Translations under genes and position numbers: made by a program
The notes under the pieces: model-generated
What the model was told of the DNA's origin: nothing
The model's input: the letters and a program-made list of their open reading frames with translations, nothing else
Databases searched by the model: none
Source of the DNA: Eubacterium aggregans
GTDB lineage: Bacteria; Bacillota; Clostridia; Eubacteriales; Eubacteriaceae
Reading direction: 5' to 3'
DNA length: 64,000 nt
Assembly (NCBI RefSeq): GCF_900107815.1
Contig: NZ_FNRK01000014.1
Span: 1-64,000 of the forward strand
Shown: one piece after another, positions 1 through 8,036 of the stretch
How the letters are laid out: every line of letters begins with the position of its first letter
Numbering within the stretch: the stretch's first letter is position 1

Positions 1-2
1 AT

Positions 3-278
3 ATGCGCAGAGCCCTAACATCCTCAGAAAGCGCCCTGGAAGGGAAGCTGTTTGTTGAATTCATCGCACTCATCTTCCTCTCGTCCATCAAGAAAAGGAT
101 GGAAACGGCGGATCTCTTTTCAAAGTATACACTCCATGAAGTACTGGATGAGCTTGATGTCATCGAATGCTACCTCGAGCCCGGGAAAGCACCCGTGCAG
201 GGCGAGGTTCTAAAGAAACAGGAAGAACTCTATCGCTCCCTCGGGGTCAGGCCGCTATTAGCTTCACCGCAGTGCTAA
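3..278 (+). CDS. IS1634-family transposase, C-terminal end (cut by window edge)
   Basis: The 91 residues match the C-terminal tail typical of IS1634/IS4-superfamily DDE transposases: a LEGKLFVEFIALIFLSSI helix followed by a HEVLDELDVIECY block and the closing RSLGVRPL. The reading frame is open to the window edge, so the apparent Met is probably internal and most of the transposase lies upstream. It ends about 40 bp before a headless bioD in the same orientation, so the right end of the insertion sequence should lie between 279 and 318. The family call is from remembered family features; terminal repeats cannot be checked because the left end is outside the window. Confidence 0.8.
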   Translation: MRRALTSSESALEGKLFVEFIALIFLSSIKKRMETADLFSKYTLHEVLDELDVIECYLEPGKAPVQGEVLKKQEELYRSLGVRPLLASPQC

Positions 279-318
279 GGATGATGGCGGATACTCGTTA
301 GGTGTTTCGGGAATGTAG

Positions 319-666
319 GTTGTAGAGGGGGCCGGTGGACTGATTACGCCCCTGACCCAAGGCCCTGACCCACTTCTCCTAACGGATATGATCCTCACCC
401 TGGGCTGCCCAGTCCTACTCGTCTCTGGCAGTGGCCTTGGGGCCATTAACCATACCATGCTTTCCATCCACCACGGGCAGGGCCTTGGGATTCCCATGGC
501 GGGTGTGGTCCTTAATCGTTACGATTCCACCAATCCTATCCACGTCGATAATGCCCGGATGATCGAAGCACTCAGTGGCCTTCCGGTGTTGGCCCGAATC
601 GAGACGAATGCCCAAGCCTGGCCAGATGATAAAAATCAGCTCAACACACTACTCAGTGCCCTTTAA
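319..666 (+). pseudogene. bioD: Dethiobiotin synthetase remnant, C-terminal half
   Basis: Reading from 319 the frame gives VVEGAGG, then a P-loop-NTPase-like core with PVLLVSGSGLGAINHT and GIPMAGVVLNRYD, which is the second half of BioD (ATP-dependent ring closure making dethiobiotin from 7,8-diaminononanoate and CO2). An in-frame TAG sits directly before VVEGAGG and the N-terminal half with the P-loop is missing. About 115 residues of the usual 220-240 remain. The break lies just after a transposase end, so insertion into bioD is the simplest explanation. An internal ATG at 388 could give a 92-residue peptide, but it would lack the nucleotide-binding site. Confidence 0.8.
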
Positions 667-667
667 G

Positions 668-710
668 AAAAACACCAAGCCCTTTAGACGGTTGGCTTGG
701 TGTTTTTTTT
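668..710 (+). terminator. Rho-independent terminator of the bioD remnant
   Basis: A 13-bp perfect stem (669-681 with 694-706, arms reading AAAACACCAAGCC and its complement) is followed by a run of T. It starts 2 bp after the bioD stop and also faces the 3' end of the convergent reductase gene. Confidence 0.85.
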
Positions 711-721
711 ATCCGTGTTAC

Positions 722-2380
722 TTACGCCTTCTTATAGGCTTTTTCAATGGCTGCATACAAGCGATAACCTCCGGCCAAATGACTGCATTCGTAGCCATTT
801 CCCATCAGGATACGGCAGGCAATATAGCTGCGAAGCCCAGACTGACAATGGAGGTACACCGGCTTATCCTTTGGGATTTCGTCCAACCGGTTTCGCAGGC
901 AGTCCAGAGGAATCTGAGTAAAGCCCGGAATCCGACCCCGGGCCACTTCGGCATCAGTGCGGACATCCAATAAGGTCGCACTGCCATCCCGGGGCAGACG
1001 CTCCACATCATCCCAGAAAAACTGATTGACCTTTCCAGTTACCAGGTTTTCCCCCACAAAGCCAACCATGTTGACCACATCCTTGGCCGATCCAAAGGGC
1101 GGGGCATAACAGAGCTCAAGCTCTGTTAAATCCGTGATCTTCCCCCCAAAGCGAATGGCCGTTGCCAGGACATCCATTCGTTTATCCACACCAGCATAAC
1201 CCACAATCTGGGCGCCAATCATCCGCTCATCATCCTGACGCCAGAGCACTTTTACGGACATACTGGATGCCCCTGGGTAATAGCCCGCGTGATTGGGTGA
1301 GAAGGTATAGGCCTTATTGTACGCGATCCCCGCTGCCTGGGCCGCCTTTTCGGTTAAGCCCGTAACGGCCACGGTCATATCAAAGGCCTTAATCACAGCG
1401 GAGCCTTGGGTCCCGGTATAGACACTGCCAAGTCCGCACACATTATCAGCGGCAATGCGCCCCTGCTTATTGGCTGGGCCAGCCAATGGAATCATGGCTG
1501 GACTATCGGTGATAAAATTCTGGATTTCAACAGCGTCTCCCACTGCAAAAATATCCTGGGTATCGGTTTGCATCTGGGTATTGACGACGATGGCTCCCCG
1601 GGCATTGGTTTTGATCCCCGCATCCACCGCGATTTTTGTATCCGGGCGAACCCCAATGGCCAGAATAACCATATCCGCCATCAGCTCCCCATCTGAAAGT
1701 GTCACCTTTAAACCCCGGCCAGATTTTTCAATGGCGGTCACCCCATTACCGGTCCGAATATCCAGGCCCTTTTCTGCCAAATAGTTTTGCACATCTGCGG
1801 CCATATCGTAATCCAGGGGTGCAATGATATGATCGGCCATCTCTACAATGGTCACCGCTGTGCCCACATCCACCAGGTTTTCCGCCATTTCCACACCGAT
1901 GGCACCACCTCCGACAACCACGGCGGTTTTAGGCTTCGTAGATTGAATATAAGTTTTAATCTTCAAGGTATCCGGAATATTACGCAGGGTAAAGATGCCC
2001 TCCAGGTCTGCTCCGGCAATGGGTGGGACAATGGGCTCTGCCCCCATGGAAAGAATGAGTTTGTCATAGCTTTCCGTATAAGTTTTATTATTCCCTCGAT
2101 TAAGCACCGTCACACTGTGGGCTGCCGGGTCGATGGCGATGACTTCATTTTCCACCCGGACGTCCACATTAAACCGGGCGTTAAAGGAGCCCGGCGTCTG
2201 CAGGGTCAAAGCAGACCGATCACTGATGGTTCCCCCAATATAGTAGGGCAGGCCACAGTTGGCAAAAGAAATAAAGCATCCCTTTTCAAGCAATACAATT
2301 TCTGCCTGTTCATCCAAACGTCGTAGTCGGGCTGCTGCAGAAGCACCACCAGCGACGCCACCAACAATTACTGTTTTCAT
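722..2380 (-). CDS. cdr: CoA-disulfide reductase / NADH-dependent persulfide reductase with C-terminal rhodanese domain
   Basis: FAD- and NAD(P)H-dependent pyridine nucleotide-disulfide oxidoreductase of the CoADR-Rhd type. Members reduce CoA disulfide, CoA persulfide or polysulfide in the cytoplasm. Visible features: N-terminal FAD site VIVGGVAGGASAAARLRRL, the single redox Cys in SFANCGLPYYIGG near residue 42, a second Rossmann motif VVVGGGAIGVEMAE, the FAD-binding IFAVGDAVE, and a final rhodanese domain of about 90 residues with active Cys in HCQSGLRSY. The ATG at 2380 has GGTGAG upstream. An in-frame GTG at 2386 behind GGAAGGA is the alternative start. It is divergent from a Crp/Fnr regulator and near a sulfite-reductase-like gene, which favours a role in sulfur or persulfide metabolism. 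That role is inferred. Confidence 0.88.
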   Translation of the reverse strand: MKTVIVGGVAGGASAAARLRRLDEQAEIVLLEKGCFISFANCGLPYYIGGTISDRSALTLQTPGSFNARFNVDVRVENEVIAIDPAAHSVTVLNRGNNKTYTESYDKLILSMGAEPIVPPIAGADLEGIFTLRNIPDTLKIKTYIQSTKPKTAVVVGGGAIGVEMAENLVDVGTAVTIVEMADHIIAPLDYDMAADVQNYLAEKGLDIRTGNGVTAIEKSGRGLKVTLSDGELMADMVILAIGVRPDTKIAVDAGIKTNARGAIVVNTQMQTDTQDIFAVGDAVEIQNFITDSPAMIPLAGPANKQGRIAADNVCGLGSVYTGTQGSAVIKAFDMTVAVTGLTEKAAQAAGIAYNKAYTFSPNHAGYYPGASSMSVKVLWRQDDERMIGAQIVGYAGVDKRMDVLATAIRFGGKITDLTELELCYAPPFGSAKDVVNMVGFVGENLVTGKVNQFFWDDVERLPRDGSATLLDVRTDAEVARGRIPGFTQIPLDCLRNRLDEIPKDKPVYLHCQSGLRSYIACRILMGNGYECSHLAGGYRLYAAIEKAYKKA

Positions 2381-2423
2381 AATCACTCACCATTCCTTCC
2401 ATCATCTGTTATAATATCTTATT

Positions 2424-2436
2424 GTAATCCAATTAC
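2424..2436. promoter_or_regulatory. Dyad in the divergent cdr/crp-like intergenic region
   Basis: GTAAT-CCA-ATTAC is a perfect 5-3-5 inverted repeat midway between the divergent starts, close to an AT-rich TATAAT at 2411-2416. It could be an operator for the adjacent Crp/Fnr-type regulator. The half-site differs from the GTGAT dyad upstream of the next gene, so the assignment is tentative. Confidence 0.3.
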
Positions 2437-2479
2437 TCGCTTTTTTAAACACCCTTAATTATTTGATCAGGAGAACGCC

Positions 2480-3160
2480 ATGGAATTAACAGCCTTTGAA
2501 CAACATTACGCCCCCATCCTTTCTTTTTGGCATCACCTCAACAAGGGGCAGCGTATCCTACTCAGCCATCATGCCCGGGAGGTCTCCTTTAAAGCCGGAG
2601 AAAACGTCCACGGCAACACCGGTGAATGTACCGGTGTCGTCATCCTTAAAAGCGGAAGCCTGCGGGCCTACATGCTGTCGGATAAAGGCCGGGAGATCAC
2701 CCTTTACCGCCTGATTCCCGGAGAAATCTGTATGCTCTCAGCCTCCTGCGTCATCGAATCCATTACCTTCGATGTCTTCATCGATGCCGAGGTCCACAGC
2801 GAAGCCCTGCTTATCAATCCGGCCATCTTTGCCAGCCTCTCCAAGGAGAATGTCTATGTGGAAAATTTTTCCCTAAGCATTGCCACCGCCCGTTTTTCAG
2901 ACGTGATGTGGGCCATGGAGCAAATTTTGTTTATGAGCTTTGATAAACGTCTAGCGATTTTCCTTCTGGATGAATACCGCAAGACTGGAGATACCACCAT
3001 CCCCCTCACCCTCGACCAGGTCGCCCGCTACACCGGCTCTGCCCGGGAGGTGGTCTCCCGGATGATCAAGTATTTTGTAGCCGAGGGGATGGTCAGCCAC
3101 AAACGCGGCCGGCTCACTCTACTGGATATCCCCAGCCTGACCGAACTAACCAGAGATTAG
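2480..3160 (+). CDS. Crp/Fnr-family transcriptional regulator
   Basis: A 226-residue protein with an N-terminal cyclic-nucleotide-binding-like beta-barrel (about residues 20-140; GENVHGNTGECTGVVILKSGSLRAY and EICMLSAS strands), a long dimerisation helix, and a C-terminal winged helix. The recognition helix reads SAREVVSRMIKYF, with the R-E-x-x-S-R pattern of the family. There is no N-terminal cysteine cluster as in FNR, so an oxygen-sensing cluster is not evident; two internal Cys lie in the barrel at EICMLSASC. The ribosome site AGGAG precedes the ATG. The neighbours (persulfide reductase, sulfite-reductase-like fusion) are the likely targets, and a GTGAT dyad precedes the latter. The ligand is unknown. 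Confidence 0.88.
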   Translation: MELTAFEQHYAPILSFWHHLNKGQRILLSHHAREVSFKAGENVHGNTGECTGVVILKSGSLRAYMLSDKGREITLYRLIPGEICMLSASCVIESITFDVFIDAEVHSEALLINPAIFASLSKENVYVENFSLSIATARFSDVMWAMEQILFMSFDKRLAIFLLDEYRKTGDTTIPLTLDQVARYTGSAREVVSRMIKYFVAEGMVSHKRGRLTLLDIPSLTELTRD

Positions 3161-3192
3161 TTTGATTATACACCCATCCGACTCCATTATAC

Positions 3193-3235
3193 CGTGATTT
3201 AATCACGTACATATTGATAAAAAATCGGTTATAAT
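3193..3235 (+). promoter_or_regulatory. Crp/Fnr-type operator at about -42 with TATAAT promoter
   Basis: CGTGATTTAATCACG (3193-3207) is a perfect 7-1-7 palindrome with GTGAT/ATCAC half-sites. TATAAT lies at 3230-3235, and the sequence 17 bp upstream (GTACAT) is a poor -35. With a start near 3242 the dyad centre falls at about -42, the class II activator position. The regulator gene immediately upstream is the obvious candidate to bind it. Confidence 0.6.
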
Positions 3236-3267
3236 AAAAATAGATCATTCGTTAAAGGGGAATTTCT

Positions 3268-4617
3268 ATGTTAAAAACTATTGCAAAAAAATTTTTTATT
3301 GATGAAAAAGCAAATTGCGCCGAAGCCGTCTATCGGGCTGCTGCCCAGTGCTACCATTTTACCACAGGTAAAGAGGATATCGCTATGGTCCGCGGCTTTG
3401 GCGGCGGTATGGGCTGTGGTAGTACCTGTGGTGCCCTGGCCGGTGCGTTATCTGCCCTGGGACGTCTTTACGACGGTGAAAAAACCACCCTCACCCAGAC
3501 GGAGCTGAGCGCCAAACTTGTGGCTGCTTTTTCTGAAGTGACAGGGGATATCAATTGCTCGGTCCTCAAAGAAAAGTATTTTGAAGAAGGCCAACGCTGT
3601 TTAAAAACCGTGGAAATCGCCTGTGATGCCCTTGAAGCCGTTGCCGCCGAAAGTGGTTTTGGAGAAATAACCACCACAACCCTATCCGCCGAAGATATTA
3701 AAGCCGCCAAAGGGATGGGATTCCTTCACAATAAGGGCACCAATGCCTTTAACTGCCGGGTCATCACCCGCAATGGCAGAATCTCCAGTGTGGAAAACGC
3801 CTGTATCGCAGAAGCCGCCAAACGCTTTGGTAACGGCAATTTGGCCTTTACCACCAGACTGACCGTGGAAATCCAAGGCGTTCCCTTTGAAAACATTGAA
3901 CCCATCCGGAAATTCCTGGCCACCGTCGGCCTGGAAACCGGAGGAACCGGCAGTAAGGTCCGGCCGGTGGTGGCCTGTAAGGGTACCACCTGTCAATATG
4001 GCCTGTGCGACACCTTTGATTTGTCAGAAAAACTCCATTATATTTTTTACAAGGGCTACCGTAATGTCAGCCTTCCCCATAAATTTAAAATCGCCGTGGG
4101 GGGGTGTCCCAATAATTGCGTCAAGCCTGACCTGAACGACATCGGCATCATTGGACAACGCCAACCCATTTTGGATGCCGATATCTGCCGGGGTTGTGGC
4201 AAATGTGCCGTGGAAAAGGGCTGCCCCATCGGTGCCAGCCAAGTGGTGGATGGCAAGCTTACCATTGACCGGGATATCTGTAATAATTGTGGCCGCTGTA
4301 TTGCCATGTGTCCCTTTGAGGCCCTTTCCGGCCCAAGTAACGGCTTTAAGATTGTCATTGGCGGCCGTTGGGGTAAGAAAATAGCCATTGGTCAAGCCCT
4401 GAACCATCTCTTCACCACTGAGGAAGAGGTCATTGCCACCGTGGAAAAGGCCATCCTCCTCTTTAGAGAGCAGGGCGTCCCCGGAGAACGTTTCTCCGAC
4501 ACCATCACCCGCATCGGTTTTGAACAGGTTGAAGCCCAGCTCCTGGCCGATGACCTCCTGGCCCGGAAGGATGCCATCATCAATGAAATGAATGTGGTGG
4601 GTGGCGCTACCTGCTAA
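3268..4617 (+). CDS. C_GCAxxG_C_C domain fused to sulfite/nitrite-reductase-like and 2x[4Fe-4S] ferredoxin domains
   Basis: Three parts are visible in 449 residues. Residues 1-125 form a C_GCAxxG_C_C redox domain with Cys17, Cys28, the GMGCGSTCGALAGA motif (Cys50, Cys54), Cys97, Cys111 and Cys119. Residues of about 145-295 form a siroheme/[4Fe-4S] nitrite-sulfite reductase half, with a Cys pair in ACKGTTCQYGLCDT and GGCPNNCVKPD. Next comes a bacterial ferredoxin with CRGCGKCAVEKGC and CNNCGRCIAMCP, and a helical tail of about 75 residues. It probably passes low-potential electrons to an oxidised sulfur or nitrogen substrate in the cytoplasm; the substrate is unknown. Ribosome site AAAGGGG. 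The upstream operator suggests activation by the neighbouring Crp/Fnr protein. Confidence 0.85.
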   Translation: MLKTIAKKFFIDEKANCAEAVYRAAAQCYHFTTGKEDIAMVRGFGGGMGCGSTCGALAGALSALGRLYDGEKTTLTQTELSAKLVAAFSEVTGDINCSVLKEKYFEEGQRCLKTVEIACDALEAVAAESGFGEITTTTLSAEDIKAAKGMGFLHNKGTNAFNCRVITRNGRISSVENACIAEAAKRFGNGNLAFTTRLTVEIQGVPFENIEPIRKFLATVGLETGGTGSKVRPVVACKGTTCQYGLCDTFDLSEKLHYIFYKGYRNVSLPHKFKIAVGGCPNNCVKPDLNDIGIIGQRQPILDADICRGCGKCAVEKGCPIGASQVVDGKLTIDRDICNNCGRCIAMCPFEALSGPSNGFKIVIGGRWGKKIAIGQALNHLFTTEEEVIATVEKAILLFREQGVPGERFSDTITRIGFEQVEAQLLADDLLARKDAIINEMNVVGGATC

Positions 4618-4636
4618 ACCCTTTGGGAAGAGTTTG

Positions 4637-4925
4637 GGGGGCGGTAGCGTAAGCACTCTATAAGGTGCGGGGAGGTGGACATATGCTTTCACTTCGTCTG
4701 CTTGCGGATTCGGACATGGAGTGTCCAAAAATTCCCAGGGTGTCCGTAGATTGTATACCAGGCACTGCGACCTTGAGGCGAACAGGCGCAGCCTGTACGA
4801 CGAGCGGGAACATGACTGTTATACAATCTGCGAACAGCCGTCCCATTACCACTACGTCCAGCGGACAAACGCCCCTCACCTTCACCCTGACGCAACGGCT
4901 CCCCCGCCTGTTGCGTTCTTTTTTT
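4637..4925 (+). repeat. Structured 3'-UTR element, copy A
   Basis: This copy begins 20 bp after the stop codon with GGGGCGGTAGCGTAAGC and ends at a terminator. Its first 80 bp and last 60 bp align with the element at 9262-9559, including GGACATAT, TTGCGNATTCGGACA and CAGCGGAC. Internal stems are seen at 4748-4757/4820-4829 (10 bp, AGATTGTATA), 4711-4716/4741-4746 (CGGACA) and 4782-4787/4791-4796 (ACAGGC, three-base loop). No convincing protein is encoded in it. It could be a structured RNA, a 3'-UTR regulator or a small mobile repeat. Confidence 0.6.
4890..4925 (+). terminator. Terminator ending structured element A
   Basis: ACGCAACGGC pairs with GCC-T-GTTGCGT (one bulged T), followed by TTCTTTTTTT. 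It also overlaps the end of the convergent comEA. Confidence 0.75.
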
Positions 4926-5511
4926 ACAACGTAATCCCGTCTTTAATCTGTTCAAAGAGCTTATCCCCAATACGGTTGACGTTTTTTAGCTCCTCTAAAT
5001 TAGTGAAGGGACCATTTTTCGTCCGATAGTCAATAATATTCTGGGCCAACACCTCCCCAATGCCACTTAAGGTCATCAGCGTTGTCTTATCCGCTGTATT
5101 GATATTCACCAAACCGCTGGCCGCGGTGCTGGCGACATCTTCCCCCCCGGCATTGACCTTCGGAATGGTAATCTTTGCCGCATCCTCAACAACCGCAGCT
5201 AAATTCAGGGCATCGCCATCCGCCTCCGGGGACAATCCCCCCGCCGCTTCAACGGCATCGATCACCCGGGAGCCGCCGTCTAAGGTATACACCCCCGGAT
5301 TATTAACCGCCCCAGCCACGTGGACCAGGACCTTAGTGTTTGCGGTCTCCTGGACGGTGGAGGCGTTTCCTCCCGTTTCCATCGGGGTTAGCAGCGCATC
5401 CCGCTTCTGTTGTTGGCGCACAATCCCCCAGGTTACAATTCCCAGGAGAACGGCCCCAATGGCCAATCCATATCCCCATTTTTTACCATCGATTTTCCAC
5501 TTTCCTTCCAT
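4924..5511 (-). CDS. comEA: ComEA-type DNA-binding competence protein
   Basis: A membrane-anchored receptor for double-stranded DNA in natural transformation. An N-terminal transmembrane helix (GYGLAIGAVLLGIVTWGIV) is followed by an SLBB domain (VAGAVNNPGVYTLDGGSRVIDAVEAAGG) and a C-terminal helix-hairpin-helix pair (NINTADKTTLMTLSGIGEVLAQNIIDY and FTNLEELKNVNRIG). The ATG at 5511 is preferred because GGGGAGG lies 9 bp upstream; ATGs at 5526 and 5541 are in frame. No comEC follows. The gene stands alone between two convergently or divergently oriented units, and comEB is at 21.7 kb. Confidence 0.87.
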   Translation of the reverse strand: MEGKWKIDGKKWGYGLAIGAVLLGIVTWGIVRQQQKRDALLTPMETGGNASTVQETANTKVLVHVAGAVNNPGVYTLDGGSRVIDAVEAAGGLSPEADGDALNLAAVVEDAAKITIPKVNAGGEDVASTAASGLVNINTADKTTLMTLSGIGEVLAQNIIDYRTKNGPFTNLEELKNVNRIGDKLFEQIKDGITL

Positions 5512-5584
5512 CCGGTGTCGCCTCCCCATTCTATTTCCCATTTAAAGACATTGTAACATGTAATTAAAATGTTTTCAAATGCCC

Positions 5585-5631
5585 TTGACATTTCCATCAC
5601 AACGTTTTATACTGGACTAAAAGAATCCAGT
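5585..5631 (+). promoter_or_regulatory. Sigma-A promoter with overlapping inverted repeat upstream of the Rrf2 gene
   Basis: TTGACA (5585-5590), 17 bp, TATACT (5608-5613). ACTGGA (5611-5616) and TCCAGT (5626-5631) form a 6-bp dyad with a 9-bp spacer that covers the -10 and the start point. This is a plausible autorepression operator for the Rrf2 protein. Confidence 0.65.
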
Positions 5632-5647
5632 TTTACGAGAGGATCCA

Positions 5648-6046
5648 ATGTTTATAACCAGAGAAATAGATTACGGTTTTCGTGTTGTTCGGGCGTTGCA
5701 CCGAAAAGGTCAGTGTACTGCTGCCGAGATTAGTGAACTTGAGGGCGTTCCCACTGCCTTTGCTTACAAGATTTTGAAAAAACTCCAAAATGTAGAGATT
5801 GTTGAAATCATTCGCGGTAAATCCGGTGGCTACCATCTCAGGCAAAGCCCCGATACCTTAACGCTCTACGATATCGTAAAGGCCATCGGTGATGAAAACA
5901 CCATCACCGCATGCCTGACTCCTGGCTATGTGTGTACATCCAATGAGAAAGGAAGGTGCCATGTCCACAGTGAGCTGCTTCGCATTCAAGCCGTACTAGA
6001 AGCTGAGCTTAAACGCAAAACACTTACAGAGGTATTCAACAGCTAA
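5648..6046 (+). CDS. Rrf2-family regulator with three-cysteine cluster motif
   Basis: A winged-helix repressor of 132 residues. The start MFITREIDYGFRVVRAL and the wing RGKSGGYHL are typical of Rrf2 proteins (IscR, NsrR, CymR). Cys89, Cys96 and Cys104 (C-X6-C-X7-C) could hold an iron-sulfur cluster that senses oxygen, NO or cluster status. Ribosome site GAGAGGA. The acyl-CoA dehydrogenase fusion starts 46 bp downstream on the same strand, followed by fprA. The three genes therefore look like one oxygen- or NO-responsive unit. The regulatory link is inferred from position and from the dyad over its promoter. Confidence 0.87.
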   Translation: MFITREIDYGFRVVRALHRKGQCTAAEISELEGVPTAFAYKILKKLQNVEIVEIIRGKSGGYHLRQSPDTLTLYDIVKAIGDENTITACLTPGYVCTSNEKGRCHVHSELLRIQAVLEAELKRKTLTEVFNS

Positions 6047-6092
6047 TTCAAAATTCCCTTTTGGCAGAAAATTTCATAGGAGGTAGATTATT

Positions 6093-7997
6093 ATGTTGTA
6101 CAAAACCACAGACAACCACGAGGCCCTACGGACCAAGATTCGAGAATTCGCAGAAGCTGAAGTTAAACCCATCGCCTTCATGCTGGATCAAAACAACGAA
6201 TTCCCGGATGAAGCCGTAGCCAAGCTGGGAGAAATGGGAATCATGGGGCTGCCCTATCCCAAAAAGTACGGTGGTGCTGGCCAAGATATTTTAAGTTATG
6301 CCATCGCCGTAGAAGAACTCTCTCGAGTAGATGGTGGAACTGGGGTAATCCTCTCTGCCCACGTATCCCTGGGCTCCTGGCCAATCTTTGCCTACGGAAC
6401 TGAAGAACAGAAGAAAAAATACTTAGTTCCCCTGGCTAAGGGTGAAAAAATTGGCGCCTTCGGCCTAACTGAGACTAATGCCGGCAGCGACGCGGGTGAA
6501 ACAGAAACCACTGCCGTCCTCCAAGGCGATCACTACTTACTCAATGGTGGAAAAATCTTTATTACCAATGCCGATAAAGCCGATACCTACGTCGTCTTTG
6601 CCGTCACCACCCCAGACATTGGTGTACGGGGTATCAGCGCTTTTATTGTCGAAAAGGGCTGGGAGGGCTTTACCTTTGGGGATCACTATGACAAAATGGG
6701 AATCCGTTCCTCCTCCACCGCAGAATTGCTCTTTAACGATGTGAAGGTCCCTGTGGAAAACCTCCTGGGCAAAGAAGGCCAGGGCTTTAAAATTGCCATG
6801 TCCACCCTGGATGGTGGGCGGATTGGCATCGCCTCCCAGGCCCTGGGTATCGCCCAAGGTGCCTATGAGCACGCCCTGGAATACGCCAAAGAACGGGAAC
6901 AATTTGGCAAGCCCATCGGTGCCCAGCAGGTGATTAGCTTCAAGCTGGCTGACATGGCCACCAAGCTGCGCTGTGCCCGGTTCCTGATCTACAGTGCTGC
7001 TGAACTGAAGGAAGCCCATGAGTCCTATGGTATGGAAGCCGCCATGGCCAAGCAATACGCTTCAGATGTTTGCCTGGAAATCGTCAACGATGCCCTCCAG
7101 ATTTTCGGAGGCACCGGCTACTTAAAGGGAATGGAAGTGGAACGGGCTTACCGGGATGCTAAAATTACCACTATTTATGAAGGTACCAATGAAATCCAGC
7201 GTGTGGTCATCGCGTCTCACCTTCTGGGTAAGATCACCAAGGATACGGCTCCCCGGACTGGAAAGAAGGGCCCCATCACCGGGGTTCGTAAAAAAATGAT
7301 TCTCAAGGATGGCACTGCCCAGGAACGGGTGGCATCGGTTGTGGAATCCCTAAAAAAAGACGGCTATGATTTCACAGTGGGCATCCCCATGGATACCCCC
7401 ATCCCCATGGCAGAACGGGTGGTCAGTGCCGGAAAAGGCATCGGTGCCAAGGAAAACATGAAGCTGGTGGAAGACTTAGCTACCGCTGCAGGCGCTGCCA
7501 TTGGCTCCTCCCGGCCGGTGGCTGAAACCCTGCGCTATCTTCCCCTGGATCGCTATGTCGGGATGTCCGGACAAAAGTTCAAGGGCAATCTCTACATTGC
7601 CTGCGGTATTTCCGGGGCCGGCCAACACCTGAAGGGCATCAAGGATGCCTCTACCATTGTCGCCATCAATAACAACCCCAATGCCCCCATCTTTAAAAAT
7701 GCCGATTACGGCATCGTCGGGGACGTAGAGGAAATCCTGCCACTCCTCTCTGCAGCCCTGGATACTGGGGAAGCCAAGAAACCCGCACCGCCCATGGTCA
7801 AGATTAAACGAGCCACCCCGAAAAAGCAGCCCCCAGCCTGGAAGCTTTACGTCTGTAACGGCTGCGGCTACGAATATGATGCCGGTGCCGGGGATCCCGA
7901 AGCCGATGTGGCACCAGGTACCCTTTTTGAAAAACTCCCCGACGAATGGATCTGCCCGGAATGCGGCGAAGCAAAAGATCAGTTTGTCGAAGTATAA
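6093..7997 (+). CDS. Acyl-CoA dehydrogenase - EtfA FAD domain - rubredoxin fusion
   Basis: Residues 1-385 form a complete short-chain acyl-CoA dehydrogenase: [26 protein letters not shown], the REQFG helix, QIFGGTGY, and the catalytic-base Glu in YEGTNEIQR. Residues of about 430-560 match the C-terminal FAD domain of electron-transfer flavoprotein alpha ([52 protein letters not shown]). Residues of about 583-634 are a rubredoxin with CNGCGYEY and CPECGEAK. The chain would take electrons from acyl-CoA through two flavins to rubredoxin inside one polypeptide. The flavodiiron gene next door is the natural acceptor. Ribosome site AGGAGG. The domain calls are firm; the electron route is inferred. 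Confidence 0.88.
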   Translation: MLYKTTDNHEALRTKIREFAEAEVKPIAFMLDQNNEFPDEAVAKLGEMGIMGLPYPKKYGGAGQDILSYAIAVEELSRVDGGTGVILSAHVSLGSWPIFAYGTEEQKKKYLVPLAKGEKIGAFGLTETNAGSDAGETETTAVLQGDHYLLNGGKIFITNADKADTYVVFAVTTPDIGVRGISAFIVEKGWEGFTFGDHYDKMGIRSSSTAELLFNDVKVPVENLLGKEGQGFKIAMSTLDGGRIGIASQALGIAQGAYEHALEYAKEREQFGKPIGAQQVISFKLADMATKLRCARFLIYSAAELKEAHESYGMEAAMAKQYASDVCLEIVNDALQIFGGTGYLKGMEVERAYRDAKITTIYEGTNEIQRVVIASHLLGKITKDTAPRTGKKGPITGVRKKMILKDGTAQERVASVVESLKKDGYDFTVGIPMDTPIPMAERVVSAGKGIGAKENMKLVEDLATAAGAAIGSSRPVAETLRYLPLDRYVGMSGQKFKGNLYIACGISGAGQHLKGIKDASTIVAINNNPNAPIFKNADYGIVGDVEEILPLLSAALDTGEAKKPAPPMVKIKRATPKKQPPAWKLYVCNGCGYEYDAGAGDPEADVAPGTLFEKLPDEWICPECGEAKDQFVEV

Positions 7998-8036
7998 TGG
8001 CGTTATCAGGAAATCTCACAAATAGGAGGCATTGAA

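Noticed and set aside
1787-2326. A 179-codon open frame antisense to the CoA-disulfide reductase
   Set aside because: It overlies the conserved FAD/NAD domains of the real gene and has no ribosome site or recognisable motif.
4024-4728. A 234-codon open frame antisense to the C_GCAxxG fusion gene
   Set aside because: It is fully opposite a conserved gene, has no family signal, and its end reaches into the structured element; a shadow frame.
4665-5029. Short open frames inside structured element A
   Set aside because: No ribosome site, no homologous frame in copy B, and the region is explained by stems and a terminator.
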